Below, in pieces: positions 1 through 9,054 of a stretch of 64,000 bases of DNA. Position numbers and translations under genes: made by a program. This DNA is from Actinomycetota bacterium. GTDB lineage: Bacteria; Actinomycetota; CADDZG01; JAHWKV01. Each line of letters starts with the position of its first letter. Position 1 is the stretch's first letter. The notes below the pieces were generated by a model. The model did no database searches and was not told where the DNA came from. It saw only the letters and a program-made list of their open reading frames with translations. The stretch spans positions 314,815 to 378,814 of the forward strand of contig JAUJPC010000002.1 of the NCBI GenBank assembly GCA_030447305.1, read 5' to 3'.

Positions 1-73
1 GTTCCTTGATCAAAGGCATTGAACACCGAAGCAACCGCACCTTCCCAAGTATAGGGGTCTGGCCAAATGTTCC

Positions 74-994
74 TCAGCTTTGCCCTCCTCCACAAGGGGG
101 CAAACCCCCCGAAGGTCCGGTCAGCCTCGCGAAGGTGAGAAAACCGGTGTGGGCGATCATCCGATGGTCGGGGCGCACCGACTGCCCGTCGATGTGCCAG
201 GTCCGGGTGAGGGTTTCCTGGCTCCACACGGAAGTCCAGCGCTCGTCCAGCTCCAACTCCAGGGTGAGCTTTTGGACCTGCAGGATAGTGGGGAGGAAGC
301 ACGCCAGGATGCCCCCCGGCCTGAGGGACCCCTTTATCTGTGGCAGGGCCCGCCACGGTTCCGGAAGATCCAACACCGCCCGGTCCACCTCCGTCTCGTC
401 GATAGTTTCGTAGATGCTTGCCATCCGGACCTGCAGGTTCTCGACCTTTCCCAGGAACTCCGCGATGTTGGTCAGCGCCCGCTCGGCGAAGTCCTCACGC
501 TGCTCGTAGGCGATCACCTCACCTTCGGGTCCTACGGCTCTAAGCAGTGCCATGGTCATGGCCCCTGAACCGATTCCCGCCTCCAGGACTCGAGCCCCGG
601 GGTAGAGGTCGGCCTGCATCAGAAGTATGGCCACGTCCTTGGGGTAGATGACCTGAGCGCCCCGGGGCATCTTTAGGACGTAGTCGGCGTAGGTTGGGCG
701 GAACACAGTCATCGTCTCGGCGCCGGTGGAGACCACCCGGCTGCCGTCGGGCAGGCCGATTATGGCGTCGTGGCGAACGATCCCGCGGTGGAAGTGGAAC
801 GATGCGCCCGAGCGCAAGGTCACCAGGTACCGCCGGCCGCGGCGGTCCGTCAGCAGGGCCTTGTCGCCGGGCTGGAAGATCACGGGACCAAGCGGTTCAC
901 GGATATCATGTCGGGCGATCTTAGCCGGAGGTTCCGGCACCCGCGACGCTGGCATTCCGGAGCGGCTACCAAGGCCCTCCACGTAGGGGTCCAT
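74..994 (-). CDS. trmI: tRNA (adenine-N1)-methyltransferase, TrmI family
   Basis: Class I MTase motif VLEAGIGSGAMTMALLRAVGPEGEVIAYE and TrmI-like N-terminus (VTLRSGASFHFHRGIVRHDAIIG). ORF extends to TTG at 1054; ATG at 994 preferred. Confidence 0.85.
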   Translation of the reverse strand: MDPYVEGLGSRSGMPASRVPEPPAKIARHDIREPLGPVIFQPGDKALLTDRRGRRYLVTLRSGASFHFHRGIVRHDAIIGLPDGSRVVSTGAETMTVFRPTYADYVLKMPRGAQVIYPKDVAILLMQADLYPGARVLEAGIGSGAMTMALLRAVGPEGEVIAYEQREDFAERALTNIAEFLGKVENLQVRMASIYETIDETEVDRAVLDLPEPWRALPQIKGSLRPGGILACFLPTILQVQKLTLELELDERWTSVWSQETLTRTWHIDGQSVRPDHRMIAHTGFLTFARLTGPSGGLPPCGGGQS

Positions 995-1036
995 GTGGCC
1001 GGGGAAGCTTATTCGTTTACTGAGCTGCGCCGTTCT

Positions 1037-1074
1037 GTAACTCGGTCTTAACAATTAGGCAAAGGGGTCGAAAC
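1037..1074 (+). promoter_or_regulatory. candidate GlnR box array upstream of glnA
   Basis: GTAAC-n6-TTAAC-n6-GCAAA-n6-GAAAC at exact 11-nt spacing, resembling the actinobacterial GlnR consensus gTnAC-n6-GaAAC. Confidence 0.45.
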
Positions 1075-1140
1075 ATTGTGCTTTTAAGGTCAGATTCGGC
1101 TGGAGACTTTGTTAGCGTTGGCCCACGACGCGACAGTGCG

Positions 1141-1156
1141 ATAACACTTTAGAAAC
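1141..1156 (+). promoter_or_regulatory. second candidate GlnR half-box
   Basis: ATAAC-acttta-GAAAC, 35 nt before the glnA ATG. Confidence 0.3.
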
Positions 1157-1191
1157 ACTTTTCCAATTTCTCAAAAGAGGAGGACGCATAG

Positions 1192-2622
1192 ATGCCGCAT
1201 GTGGACATGCAAGACGCCAAGCAGGTTCTTGAGCTCATCGGAAGGGAAGGCATCGAGCTGGTCGACATCCGTTTCTGCGACCTTCCTGGGCTCATGCAGC
1301 ACTTCACCATGACCTCCGAGGGCCTCGACGAGGACACCTTCAAGGAGGGGTTCGGCTTCGACGGATCGTCCATCCGGGGTTTTCAGAAGATTCACGAGTC
1401 CGACATGATCCTGTTCCCCGACCCTACGACCGCCTTCATCGACCCATTTATGAAGGAAAGGACGCTGGTGATGAACTGCTTCATCGGTGACCCGGTTACC
1501 CGCGAGTCCTACTCCCGGGATCCCCGCTACGTCGCCAAGAAGGCGGAGGACTACCTCACCGCGAGCGGTGTCGCCGACCAGTCGTTTTGGGGGCCCGAGG
1601 CTGAGTTTTACATCTTCGACGATGTCCGGTTCGACCAGACGCAGAATTCCGGTTACTACTTCTTGGACTCCGTCGAGGGCATCTGGAACTCGGGTGCCAT
1701 CACCGAGGGCGGCAACAAGGGGTACAAGCCCCGTTACAAGGAGGGTTACTTCCCGGTGCCCCCGATGGACCAGTACCAGGACCTCCGCTCCGACATGGTC
1801 CTGAACCTCCGTAAGGTCGGACTTGACATCGAGGTTCACCACCACGAGGTCGGTACGGCCGGGCAGGCGGAGATCGACCTGGGGTTCGCTCCGCTGCTCA
1901 AGATGGCGGATGCGCTGATGCTCTACAAGTACATCGTCAAGGGCACGGGTATGGCGGCCGGCAAGACCATCACCTTTATGCCCAAGCCGATCTTCCAGGA
2001 CAACGGATCCGGCATGCACGTTCACCAGAGTCTCTGGAAGGACGGCGAGCCGCTGTTCTACGGCGACGGATACGCCAACCTTTCTGAGATGGCCATCCAC
2101 TACATAGGCGGCATTCTGCAGCACGCTCCGGCGCTCCTGGCAATCGTCGCTCCGACCACCAACTCCTACAAGCGGCTGGTTCCGGGCTACGAGGCACCGG
2201 TCAACCTGGTGTACTCCCAGCGCAACCGCTCGGCGGCAGTCCGAATCCCGCTGTACTCCAAGAGCCCGAAGAGCAAGCGGATTGAGTTCCGTTGCCCGGA
2301 CCCCTCCTGCAACCCGTACTTCGCGTTCTCGGCGATGCTCATGGCCGGTCTGGATGGGGTGAAGAGAGGCCTGATGCCGGCGGAGCCGGTCAACCGGGAC
2401 ATGTTCGAGCACGACGGTGACGCCGGCCCGGTGCCGACCGTGCCCTCGACGCTCGAGGAGGCGCTGGACGCACTGGAGGGCGACCACCAGTTCCTGCTCG
2501 AGGGCAACGTGTTCACCCAGGACCTGATCGACACCTGGATCGACTACAAGCGGAACAACGAGGCAAAGGAGTTGAGCCTCAGGCCGCACCCCTTCGAGTT
2601 CTACATGTACTACGACATCTAG
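1192..2622 (+). CDS. glnA: glutamine synthetase type I
   Basis: GFDGSSIRGFQKIHESDM, GSGMHVHQSLWKDG, NRSAAVRIP motifs; full length 476 aa; RBS gaggagg. Confidence 0.97.
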   Translation: MPHVDMQDAKQVLELIGREGIELVDIRFCDLPGLMQHFTMTSEGLDEDTFKEGFGFDGSSIRGFQKIHESDMILFPDPTTAFIDPFMKERTLVMNCFIGDPVTRESYSRDPRYVAKKAEDYLTASGVADQSFWGPEAEFYIFDDVRFDQTQNSGYYFLDSVEGIWNSGAITEGGNKGYKPRYKEGYFPVPPMDQYQDLRSDMVLNLRKVGLDIEVHHHEVGTAGQAEIDLGFAPLLKMADALMLYKYIVKGTGMAAGKTITFMPKPIFQDNGSGMHVHQSLWKDGEPLFYGDGYANLSEMAIHYIGGILQHAPALLAIVAPTTNSYKRLVPGYEAPVNLVYSQRNRSAAVRIPLYSKSPKSKRIEFRCPDPSCNPYFAFSAMLMAGLDGVKRGLMPAEPVNRDMFEHDGDAGPVPTVPSTLEEALDALEGDHQFLLEGNVFTQDLIDTWIDYKRNNEAKELSLRPHPFEFYMYYDI

Positions 2623-2634
2623 TCCTCTGTGACG

Positions 2635-2703
2635 AAGGGCGCAGGTCCCGTGGGGGGCTCCGAGAGCTGGAGTCGCCCGCCATCGGGACCTGCGCCCTTT
2701 TTT
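2635..2703 (+). terminator. intrinsic terminator of glnA
   Basis: AAGGGCGCAGGTCCCG / CGGGACCTGCGCCCTT inverted repeat followed by a T run. Confidence 0.75.
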
Positions 2704-2857
2704 GCGTCTAGAGTTCCGCAGGCTGCATTCCGAAATGAGCTGGAGTCGCCCGCCATCGGGACCTGCGCCCTTTTTTGCGTCTAGAGTTCCGCAGGCTGTA
2801 TTCCGAAATGAGCTGGAGTCGCCCGCCATCGGGACCTGCGCCCTTCTCTAGCGTCTA
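2664..2857 (+). repeat. 73-bp tandem repeat, about 2.5 copies, carrying the terminator 3' arm
   Basis: gagctggagtcgcccgccatcgggacctgcgccc begins at 2664, 2737 and 2810. Confidence 0.9.
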
Positions 2858-2881
2858 GGTACCGCCGCCCTCGGAGGAGGC

Positions 2882-3337
2882 TTACTGCTTCACTACCAGC
2901 GTCTTGGCAATGATGTCGTGCAGCGCCTGCTTCCTCGGCGTGAAGGCCGCCATGATGTATCCGATCAAGAGGATGAGGGCGGACAGGAACTTGGAAAACT
3001 CTCGAGCTGTCGCCGTCCCAGCGGAGATGCGACCGCCCTCGATGTCGGTCACCTTTAGTCCCAGCGCCAGCTTGCCGAAAGTCGCCTGGCGGGATGAGCT
3101 CTGCATGACGACGTAGTAGGCGATTCCGATCACAAACCCAAGCAGTCCGGCAAAGATCTCACCCACCTCAGGGTCTGCTCCTGCGAGACCACCAACCAGC
3201 CCGACGACGAATCCGATTACGAACCCAACTACACTCAACAAGATGCTGTCGATTATTGCGGCGACAAACCGCACCCAGAAGCCTGCGTACCTGACGGTCC
3301 CTGCGGTGTACGGCGCCGAACCTGACTCTGCGGTCAT
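2882..3337 (-). CDS. RDD family membrane protein
   Basis: YAGFWVRFVAAIIDSILL and QATFGKLALGLKVTD motifs; RBS ggaggga upstream. Confidence 0.85.
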   Translation of the reverse strand: MTAESGSAPYTAGTVRYAGFWVRFVAAIIDSILLSVVGFVIGFVVGLVGGLAGADPEVGEIFAGLLGFVIGIAYYVVMQSSSRQATFGKLALGLKVTDIEGGRISAGTATAREFSKFLSALILLIGYIMAAFTPRKQALHDIIAKTLVVKQ

Positions 3338-3491
3338 CGCTCTCCCTCCAGTTTTGACTAAGAGTACGTTGGCGAATGACTGATGGATAGGGTTGATGCA
3401 AGATGCCTCCGCCTTGGTTTTGGTTTCACCGGCCGGCTGCGACGATAAGACGCAACTGCGCCCCATGGAGTTCCGGTAATAAGCTTGCGGA

Positions 3492-4073
3492 ATGAAGAGA
3501 CTCTGCGTCTTCGCCGGAGCAAGTCCCGGCGCTCTCCCTCAGTATGCCCGGGCTGCTCAAGATCTCGCGGAGGCCCTCGTAGAGCGTAATCTCACCCTCA
3601 TTTACGGCGGCTGCAGGGTGGGACTCATGGGCGTGCTGGCCGATGCGGCCCTGGAGGCCGGCGGGGAGGTGATCGGAGTGATCCCCGAGCGGCTGTTCGC
3701 CAAGGAGATTCCTCACATGGGGCTGACCGAGCTGCATATCGTCAAGTCCATGCATGAGCGCAAGCAGGTGATGGCCGATCTGTCGGACGGGTTTCTTGCT
3801 CTGCCCGGCGGGGTCGGGACCCTTGAGGAGCTCACCGAGATCTACACCTGGGGACAGCTGGGTTTGCACCGAAAGCCATGTGGCATTTTTAATGTTGAGG
3901 GCTATTTCACCTACCTGATCCAGTTCCTGGACCACGCCGTTCACGAAAGATTCCTAAAGCCAAGCCACCGGGACACGCTGTTGGTAGGGGATGACCCGAG
4001 AGGGCTGCTCGAAGAATTCGCGTCCTACCGGGCTCCGCGGCTTGGCAAGTGGCTCGACCGCGCGAGCACGTAA
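3492..4073 (+). CDS. LOG family protein (TIGR00730-like)
   Basis: FAGASPGALPQYARAAQDLAEAL, MHERKQVM, PGGVGTLEE motifs. Confidence 0.9.
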   Translation: MKRLCVFAGASPGALPQYARAAQDLAEALVERNLTLIYGGCRVGLMGVLADAALEAGGEVIGVIPERLFAKEIPHMGLTELHIVKSMHERKQVMADLSDGFLALPGGVGTLEELTEIYTWGQLGLHRKPCGIFNVEGYFTYLIQFLDHAVHERFLKPSHRDTLLVGDDPRGLLEEFASYRAPRLGKWLDRAST

Positions 4074-4080
4074 CCCCTGC

Positions 4081-5817
4081 CTACTCCGGGCGGTACCTGT
4101 TGGTGATGGGCAGCCGGCGATCTCTGCCGAAGGCTCGCGATGTCACCTTGATTCCGGGAGCTGCCTGACGACGCTTGTACTCGGCTTGGTCCACCATCCG
4201 TGCCACCCGCTTCACCATCTCCCGGTCGTACCCGAGCGCTGCGACCTCGTCGATACCTAGAAAGTCCTCGACGTATGCCTTAAGGATCGGGTCCAGGATT
4301 TCGTACGGCGGCAAGGAGTCGGTATCGAGCTGCCCGGGAGCAAGCTCCGCCGTGGGCGGTCTCTCGAGGATGGAGGAGGGAATGACCTCTCCCTGAGTAT
4401 TGCGCCAGCTCGCCAGCTCGTAGACCAACGTCTTGGGGACGTCCTTCAATACCGCGAACCCTCCCGCCATGTCGCCGTACAGAGTGGCGTAGCCGACGGC
4501 CAACTCAGACTTGTTTCCGGTGGACAGGACCAGCCGACCGGTTCGATTGGATACGAACATCCACAGGTTGCCCCGGATGCGGGCCTGCAGGTTCTGGTCC
4601 GCCACCGAGTACTCGGAGTCTGGGAATTCGTCCTCCAGCGTTCGCCGCATGGCGGCCAGGGCAAGGCCTATGGGCATGGTTATCAGCTCGAAGCCCAGGT
4701 TCTCGGCAAGCTGCTTGGCGTCCTGCGTGCTCTGCGATGAGGTGAACTCACTCGGGTTGCAGATTCCAAGCACGTGCTCGGCGCCTATTGCGTCGGCGGC
4801 TATGGCGGCGGTGAGGGCCGAGTCGATTCCGCCCGAGATTCCCACCAGACCTTTCTCGAATCCGTTCTTGCCCATGTAGTCGCGCACGCCCAGCACCAGA
4901 GCGCCGTAAACCTCGGCGGCCGGGTCCAGCTCGGGTGCGATCGTAGGTTCGACGGGTTCGGGCGGCGGTTTGGGATCTGTGTTGAGGTCGACAACTATTA
5001 CGGTTCCGCTCTTCTCCTCGCCGGACACTCCACTGCCAACCGACAGGCCGTCGTCGGATGGCTCCCAGTCATCGGCCGAGCTCTGCGAGTCGGGGTCGAA
5101 ATCGAATACCAGCAGCTCCTCGGTGAACTGGCCTGCTCGTGCCATCAACCTTCCGTCGGCGGACACGACCGCCGATTGCCCGTCAAAGATGACCTCGTCC
5201 CCCCCGCCCACGCAGTTCACATAGGCGATGGCGATTTGGTTTTCCCCGGACCGCCGGCTGAGGAGCTTCAGGCGTTCCTTGCCCTTTCCGGCGTGGTAAG
5301 GGGAGGCGTTGAGATTGATGACGATCGAGGCCCCCGCCGCGGCGCAGTCCACAAGCGGGCCGTTCTCGAGCCACAGGTCCTCGCACACCGTCACGCCGAG
5401 CGTCACTTCCCCGACCTCGACCAGGACGATGTCGGTGCCCGAGGAGAAGTAACGCCGCTCGTCAAAGACGCCGTAGTTGGGCAGGTGGTGCTTGTGGTAC
5501 ATGCCCTTGATCTGCCCACCCTCCAGCAGGGCCGCTGCGTTGTAAAGACGCCCGTCCTGCTCGTCCACGCATCCCACTATCACTGCGATCCCCGAGGTTG
5601 AAGCTGCAATCGCCTCGAGCGACCTGCGGCTGTCGGCCAGAAAGGACTTCTTGAGAAGCAGGTCGTCCGGAGGATAGCCGGTGATGACAAGCTCCGGAAA
5701 GGTGACGACGTCTGCAGCCCGGGATCTTGCCTGCTCGATGTACCGCTGAACCAGCGCGGTGTTACCCGATAGATCCCCGATGGTGGGATTCAGCTGAGCC
5801 AGTGCGATGCGGACCAT
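4081..5817 (-). CDS. nadE: glutamine-dependent NAD+ synthase
   Basis: N-terminal nitrilase domain plus SGGIDSALTAAIA PP-loop. Confidence 0.95.
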   Translation of the reverse strand: MVRIALAQLNPTIGDLSGNTALVQRYIEQARSRAADVVTFPELVITGYPPDDLLLKKSFLADSRRSLEAIAASTSGIAVIVGCVDEQDGRLYNAAALLEGGQIKGMYHKHHLPNYGVFDERRYFSSGTDIVLVEVGEVTLGVTVCEDLWLENGPLVDCAAAGASIVINLNASPYHAGKGKERLKLLSRRSGENQIAIAYVNCVGGGDEVIFDGQSAVVSADGRLMARAGQFTEELLVFDFDPDSQSSADDWEPSDDGLSVGSGVSGEEKSGTVIVVDLNTDPKPPPEPVEPTIAPELDPAAEVYGALVLGVRDYMGKNGFEKGLVGISGGIDSALTAAIAADAIGAEHVLGICNPSEFTSSQSTQDAKQLAENLGFELITMPIGLALAAMRRTLEDEFPDSEYSVADQNLQARIRGNLWMFVSNRTGRLVLSTGNKSELAVGYATLYGDMAGGFAVLKDVPKTLVYELASWRNTQGEVIPSSILERPPTAELAPGQLDTDSLPPYEILDPILKAYVEDFLGIDEVAALGYDREMVKRVARMVDQAEYKRRQAAPGIKVTSRAFGRDRRLPITNRYRPE

Positions 5818-5907
5818 CCCTAAAGACTAGTCCTTCGGGCCGGCCTCTGAAGGCGGGAAGGGGTTAAACGAACAATTTAGTCCGAGAAAGTGACCTTTGG
5901 AGTGTAC

Positions 5908-6936
5908 CTAATCCCTAGGCGTGGATCGGGCATCTAAGGATTCGATTCCCGGAAGCTCGACAACCATGCGGCAACCGGTGGGATCCCGGGATTCAACACG
6001 AATCTCTCCTGCGTGAAGGTCCACGATCCAGCGAGCGATCGAGAGTCCCAGGCCGGTTCCCCCCTGAGTGGACGACCGGGCGGCGTCGGCTCGGTAAAAC
6101 CGTTCGAACACCCTGCTGGCCTCAATTTGGGGTATCCCCGGGCCTTCGTCCTCGACCTCGATGGTGACCCGGCGCTGGTTGCCCCGCGCGGAGACGACCA
6201 CCTCGGCGTCGTCGGGGGAGTGGCGGACCGCGTTCTCGATCAGGTTGGCCACCACCTGGTGGATCCGCTCGGGGTCGCCGTGGGCGCTTAGATCCAAAGG
6301 GCTGACCCGGACCGACAGGTGCACGTTGTGTGAGTGGAGCTTTGACTCCCGTACCGCCTGCTCCAGGAGGTCCTCCACCCGGAAGGTTGTTCGCTGCAGG
6401 GGGACGGATCCCGATTCCAGGCGGGAGAGATCGAGGAGCTGGGACACGAGCCGGCCGAGGCGCTGTACCTGTTCGTGCATCGTGGTGAAGGTGACCGGAT
6501 CCGGTTCCTCTACTCCGTCGATCAGGTTTTCCAGTACCGCCTGCAGGGCGCTGATCGGCGTTCTGAGCTCATGCGACACGTTGGCGATGAGGTCCCGCCG
6601 CATCCGATCCACCTCTTCCAGCTCCGACGCCATGGAGTTGAACGCGCGGGCGAGGTCGCCCACCTCGTCGCGTGAGGTCGCAGTGACCCGCCGGGAGTAG
6701 TCACCCCGTGCCATGGTCTTGGCCGCCGACGCCATCTCACGAAGAGGCGACGTCATGCCATGGGCGAGAAACTGGATCATGACAAGGGAGAGGGCTCCCG
6801 ACGCTATTCCCACGAGCACCAGCGGCACGCCTGCTCGGAGGCCGAGGGTGTGCACTGCCACGGTGACTGCTACCGAGGCAACGATTACTACGCCAAGCTT
6901 GGTCTTGATTGAAGACAGCGGATCAAGCGGTCTCAA
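5908..6936 (-). CDS. sensor histidine kinase (HAMP, HisKA, HATPase)
   Basis: VSHELRTPISALQ H-box, NLIENAVRHS, DEGPGIP, GGTGLGLSIAR. Confidence 0.95.
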   Translation of the reverse strand: MRPLDPLSSIKTKLGVVIVASVAVTVAVHTLGLRAGVPLVLVGIASGALSLVMIQFLAHGMTSPLREMASAAKTMARGDYSRRVTATSRDEVGDLARAFNSMASELEEVDRMRRDLIANVSHELRTPISALQAVLENLIDGVEEPDPVTFTTMHEQVQRLGRLVSQLLDLSRLESGSVPLQRTTFRVEDLLEQAVRESKLHSHNVHLSVRVSPLDLSAHGDPERIHQVVANLIENAVRHSPDDAEVVVSARGNQRRVTIEVEDEGPGIPQIEASRVFERFYRADAARSSTQGGTGLGLSIARWIVDLHAGEIRVESRDPTGCRMVVELPGIESLDARSTPRD

Positions 6937-7619
6937 TATCCTCCCGCTTCCACTGCGTAGCCGACGCCGTGAACGGTGCGCAAAAGGTCCGGGCCAAGCT
7001 TACGCCGCAGGGCCCCCACGTGAGAGTCAACGGTCCTGCCGCCGAAACCCTCACGGTATCCCCAGACCTCGGAAAGAAGTTGTTCCCGGGTGAAGACCAC
7101 CCCGGGTCGGGCGGCCAGCGTGTACAACAGCTCGAACTCGATCGGCGTGAGGTGGATTACCTCCTCCTCGCGGCGAACCTGCCGCCGCGCCGGATCCACC
7201 TCCAGGTTGCCCACCCGAAAGGTGGTGTCGGGTGGTGAGGGAAACTTCCGTACCCGCCGAAGAAGGGCCCGTACCCGCGCCACAAGCTCCCTGGGGCTGA
7301 AGGGTTTGGTCATGTAGTCATCGGCTCCGATTCCAAGGCCGACCAGCATGTCCGTCTCGGAGTCCCTCGCCGTCAGCATGAGAACCGGGACCGGGCGTTC
7401 CCGCTGGATTCGCCGGCATACCTCCAGGCCGTCGAAGCCGGGGAGCATGACGTCCAGCACCACCAGGTCGGGACGGGTCCGCTCGCACAGCTCCACGCCG
7501 GTCGGGCCGTCGGGAGCCACCTCGACCCTGAAGCCTTCCCTCCGTAGGCGGGCGGCCACCGCAGCAGCGATGATCGACTCGTCCTCTATGACTGCGATCG
7601 TGGGGAACTCCATGGACAC
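6933..7619 (-). CDS. OmpR-family response regulator
   Basis: REC domain (VLDVMLPGFDG) and winged helix (RTVDSHVGALRRKLG); 4-nt overlap with downstream kinase. Confidence 0.95.
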   Translation of the reverse strand: MSMEFPTIAVIEDESIIAAAVAARLRREGFRVEVAPDGPTGVELCERTRPDLVVLDVMLPGFDGLEVCRRIQRERPVPVLMLTARDSETDMLVGLGIGADDYMTKPFSPRELVARVRALLRRVRKFPSPPDTTFRVGNLEVDPARRQVRREEEVIHLTPIEFELLYTLAARPGVVFTREQLLSEVWGYREGFGGRTVDSHVGALRRKLGPDLLRTVHGVGYAVEAGGY

Positions 7620-7700
7620 CAGTCTAGGAAGCCCCTGTGCGAATAGCCTGTGAACGGTGTCGAGATTTTGTAGAGATTGAGGCGGGCCGCCACACCTCGC

Positions 7701-8876
7701 CTACTTGGAATACTCCCTAACAAACTCGAAGTGCATGCCGTCGGGGTAGTGCCAGCGCCCTCCCCAGCTGAAACCGTGCCGCTCCATGATCTTCACTATG
7801 CGCGGATCCATGGTGGGAGACTCCCCGTACAGGTTCGTGGAAACGTTGAAGTCGAAGGCTGCTCCCCAGGCGTGGCGTGACAGCCCCGCGTCGTTGCCCG
7901 AACGGATGAAGCGGGGAGAGAAGCATCCGCCGAAGTCGTTCGGCCGGATCAGGTGTCCGAGGTCCTTTTGCTGCACCTCCTCGAACGCGCCGGCAATTTG
8001 AGCACCCATCTTCTTGTGGCACCGGAATACGCCCAGTAACGGAATGTTGGTCATCTCGGTGTTGGCATCGATCCATGCTTGATCGATTTGAATGGTTGAT
8101 CCGGCTCCGGTCACCGCTGCGAACTCTCCGAACCTCGACTTGATCTGCGCCATGGACAGGAGCGGTGACAGCCCCGCGGAAGCACCGCTGCCGGAAGGAC
8201 CGCGAACTCGCATTGTGGCACCCGAAGGGATTGCACCCCTTATTGTTTGCTCAACCAGCTTGCCGGACTCCACCTTGTTGAGTCCGATAACGAGGTAGCG
8301 AGTTTCGTCCAGGCCTACTGAAAGCCCGGTGTTGTGCGAAACGATGACCTCGTGATTGCGGATGAGGTGGTCGTCCACCACGCCGATTACCGGAATGGAC
8401 GTTCCCGGGAAGTGCAGGTTCCCGGTTTCCCTGATTCCGCGCAGCGCGGCTCCCGTCCGGGAGAGGATGGCCCCTCCATTCCCGAGGTCCAGGAATTTGA
8501 GCCGGAGGGGTTCGGGCACGAGATCGCGGAACTGTTCAGGGTCGACGGAGGCGACATCGACCGGTACCTGGTACCCGGGAGGCGGTGCTGTGGGGGTTTG
8601 GCTGCCATCGGCCGACCATGCGTTTAGCCATCTGGTGCCGCTTCTGATCTCGGCAACGCCGGCGACCTCGGGAAGGTGCTTCGTCGCCGTGACGACGTGG
8701 GCGACAAATTGAGGTCGAGGAAATGCCACCAACGCCGGCCCGGGCTTTCCGGCGGCTGGACCTCGCACCTCGGATTCGAGCGGGGGCAGCCGAAACCCGG
8801 TCAAGGCCAGCAACATGAGTGTTCCGATAAGGAACAGACTCATCCCGGGCGCGATTAAGACGATCGGTTTTTTCAT
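7701..8876 (-). CDS. secreted or membrane-anchored M15 (VanY-like) peptidase
   Basis: N-terminal hydrophobic segment; SRHAWGAAFDFN and DGMHFEFV C-terminal motifs. Confidence 0.75.
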   Translation of the reverse strand: MKKPIVLIAPGMSLFLIGTLMLLALTGFRLPPLESEVRGPAAGKPGPALVAFPRPQFVAHVVTATKHLPEVAGVAEIRSGTRWLNAWSADGSQTPTAPPPGYQVPVDVASVDPEQFRDLVPEPLRLKFLDLGNGGAILSRTGAALRGIRETGNLHFPGTSIPVIGVVDDHLIRNHEVIVSHNTGLSVGLDETRYLVIGLNKVESGKLVEQTIRGAIPSGATMRVRGPSGSGASAGLSPLLSMAQIKSRFGEFAAVTGAGSTIQIDQAWIDANTEMTNIPLLGVFRCHKKMGAQIAGAFEEVQQKDLGHLIRPNDFGGCFSPRFIRSGNDAGLSRHAWGAAFDFNVSTNLYGESPTMDPRIVKIMERHGFSWGGRWHYPDGMHFEFVREYSK

Positions 8877-9054
8877 GGGAAAACGACTATTGGGAGTAGG
8901 CTATCTTTCTCGATGCCTGTGTATCGGCACACCGGAACCGGTCGTTCAGCTTTTGTTGAACTTTGCGGCCAGCAGTATGCGCGAACAGGCGTTCGTTGGC
9001 AAGGTCAAGCGAAGCTGTTTGCCGCGGTGATACAGCTCCGAATCGACCTGCCGG

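Noticed and set aside
1171-2829. 552-aa minus-strand ORF antisense to glnA
   Set aside because: High-GC shadow ORF opposite a clear glnA; Val/Leu/Arg/His-rich composition, N-terminus made of the translated terminator repeat.
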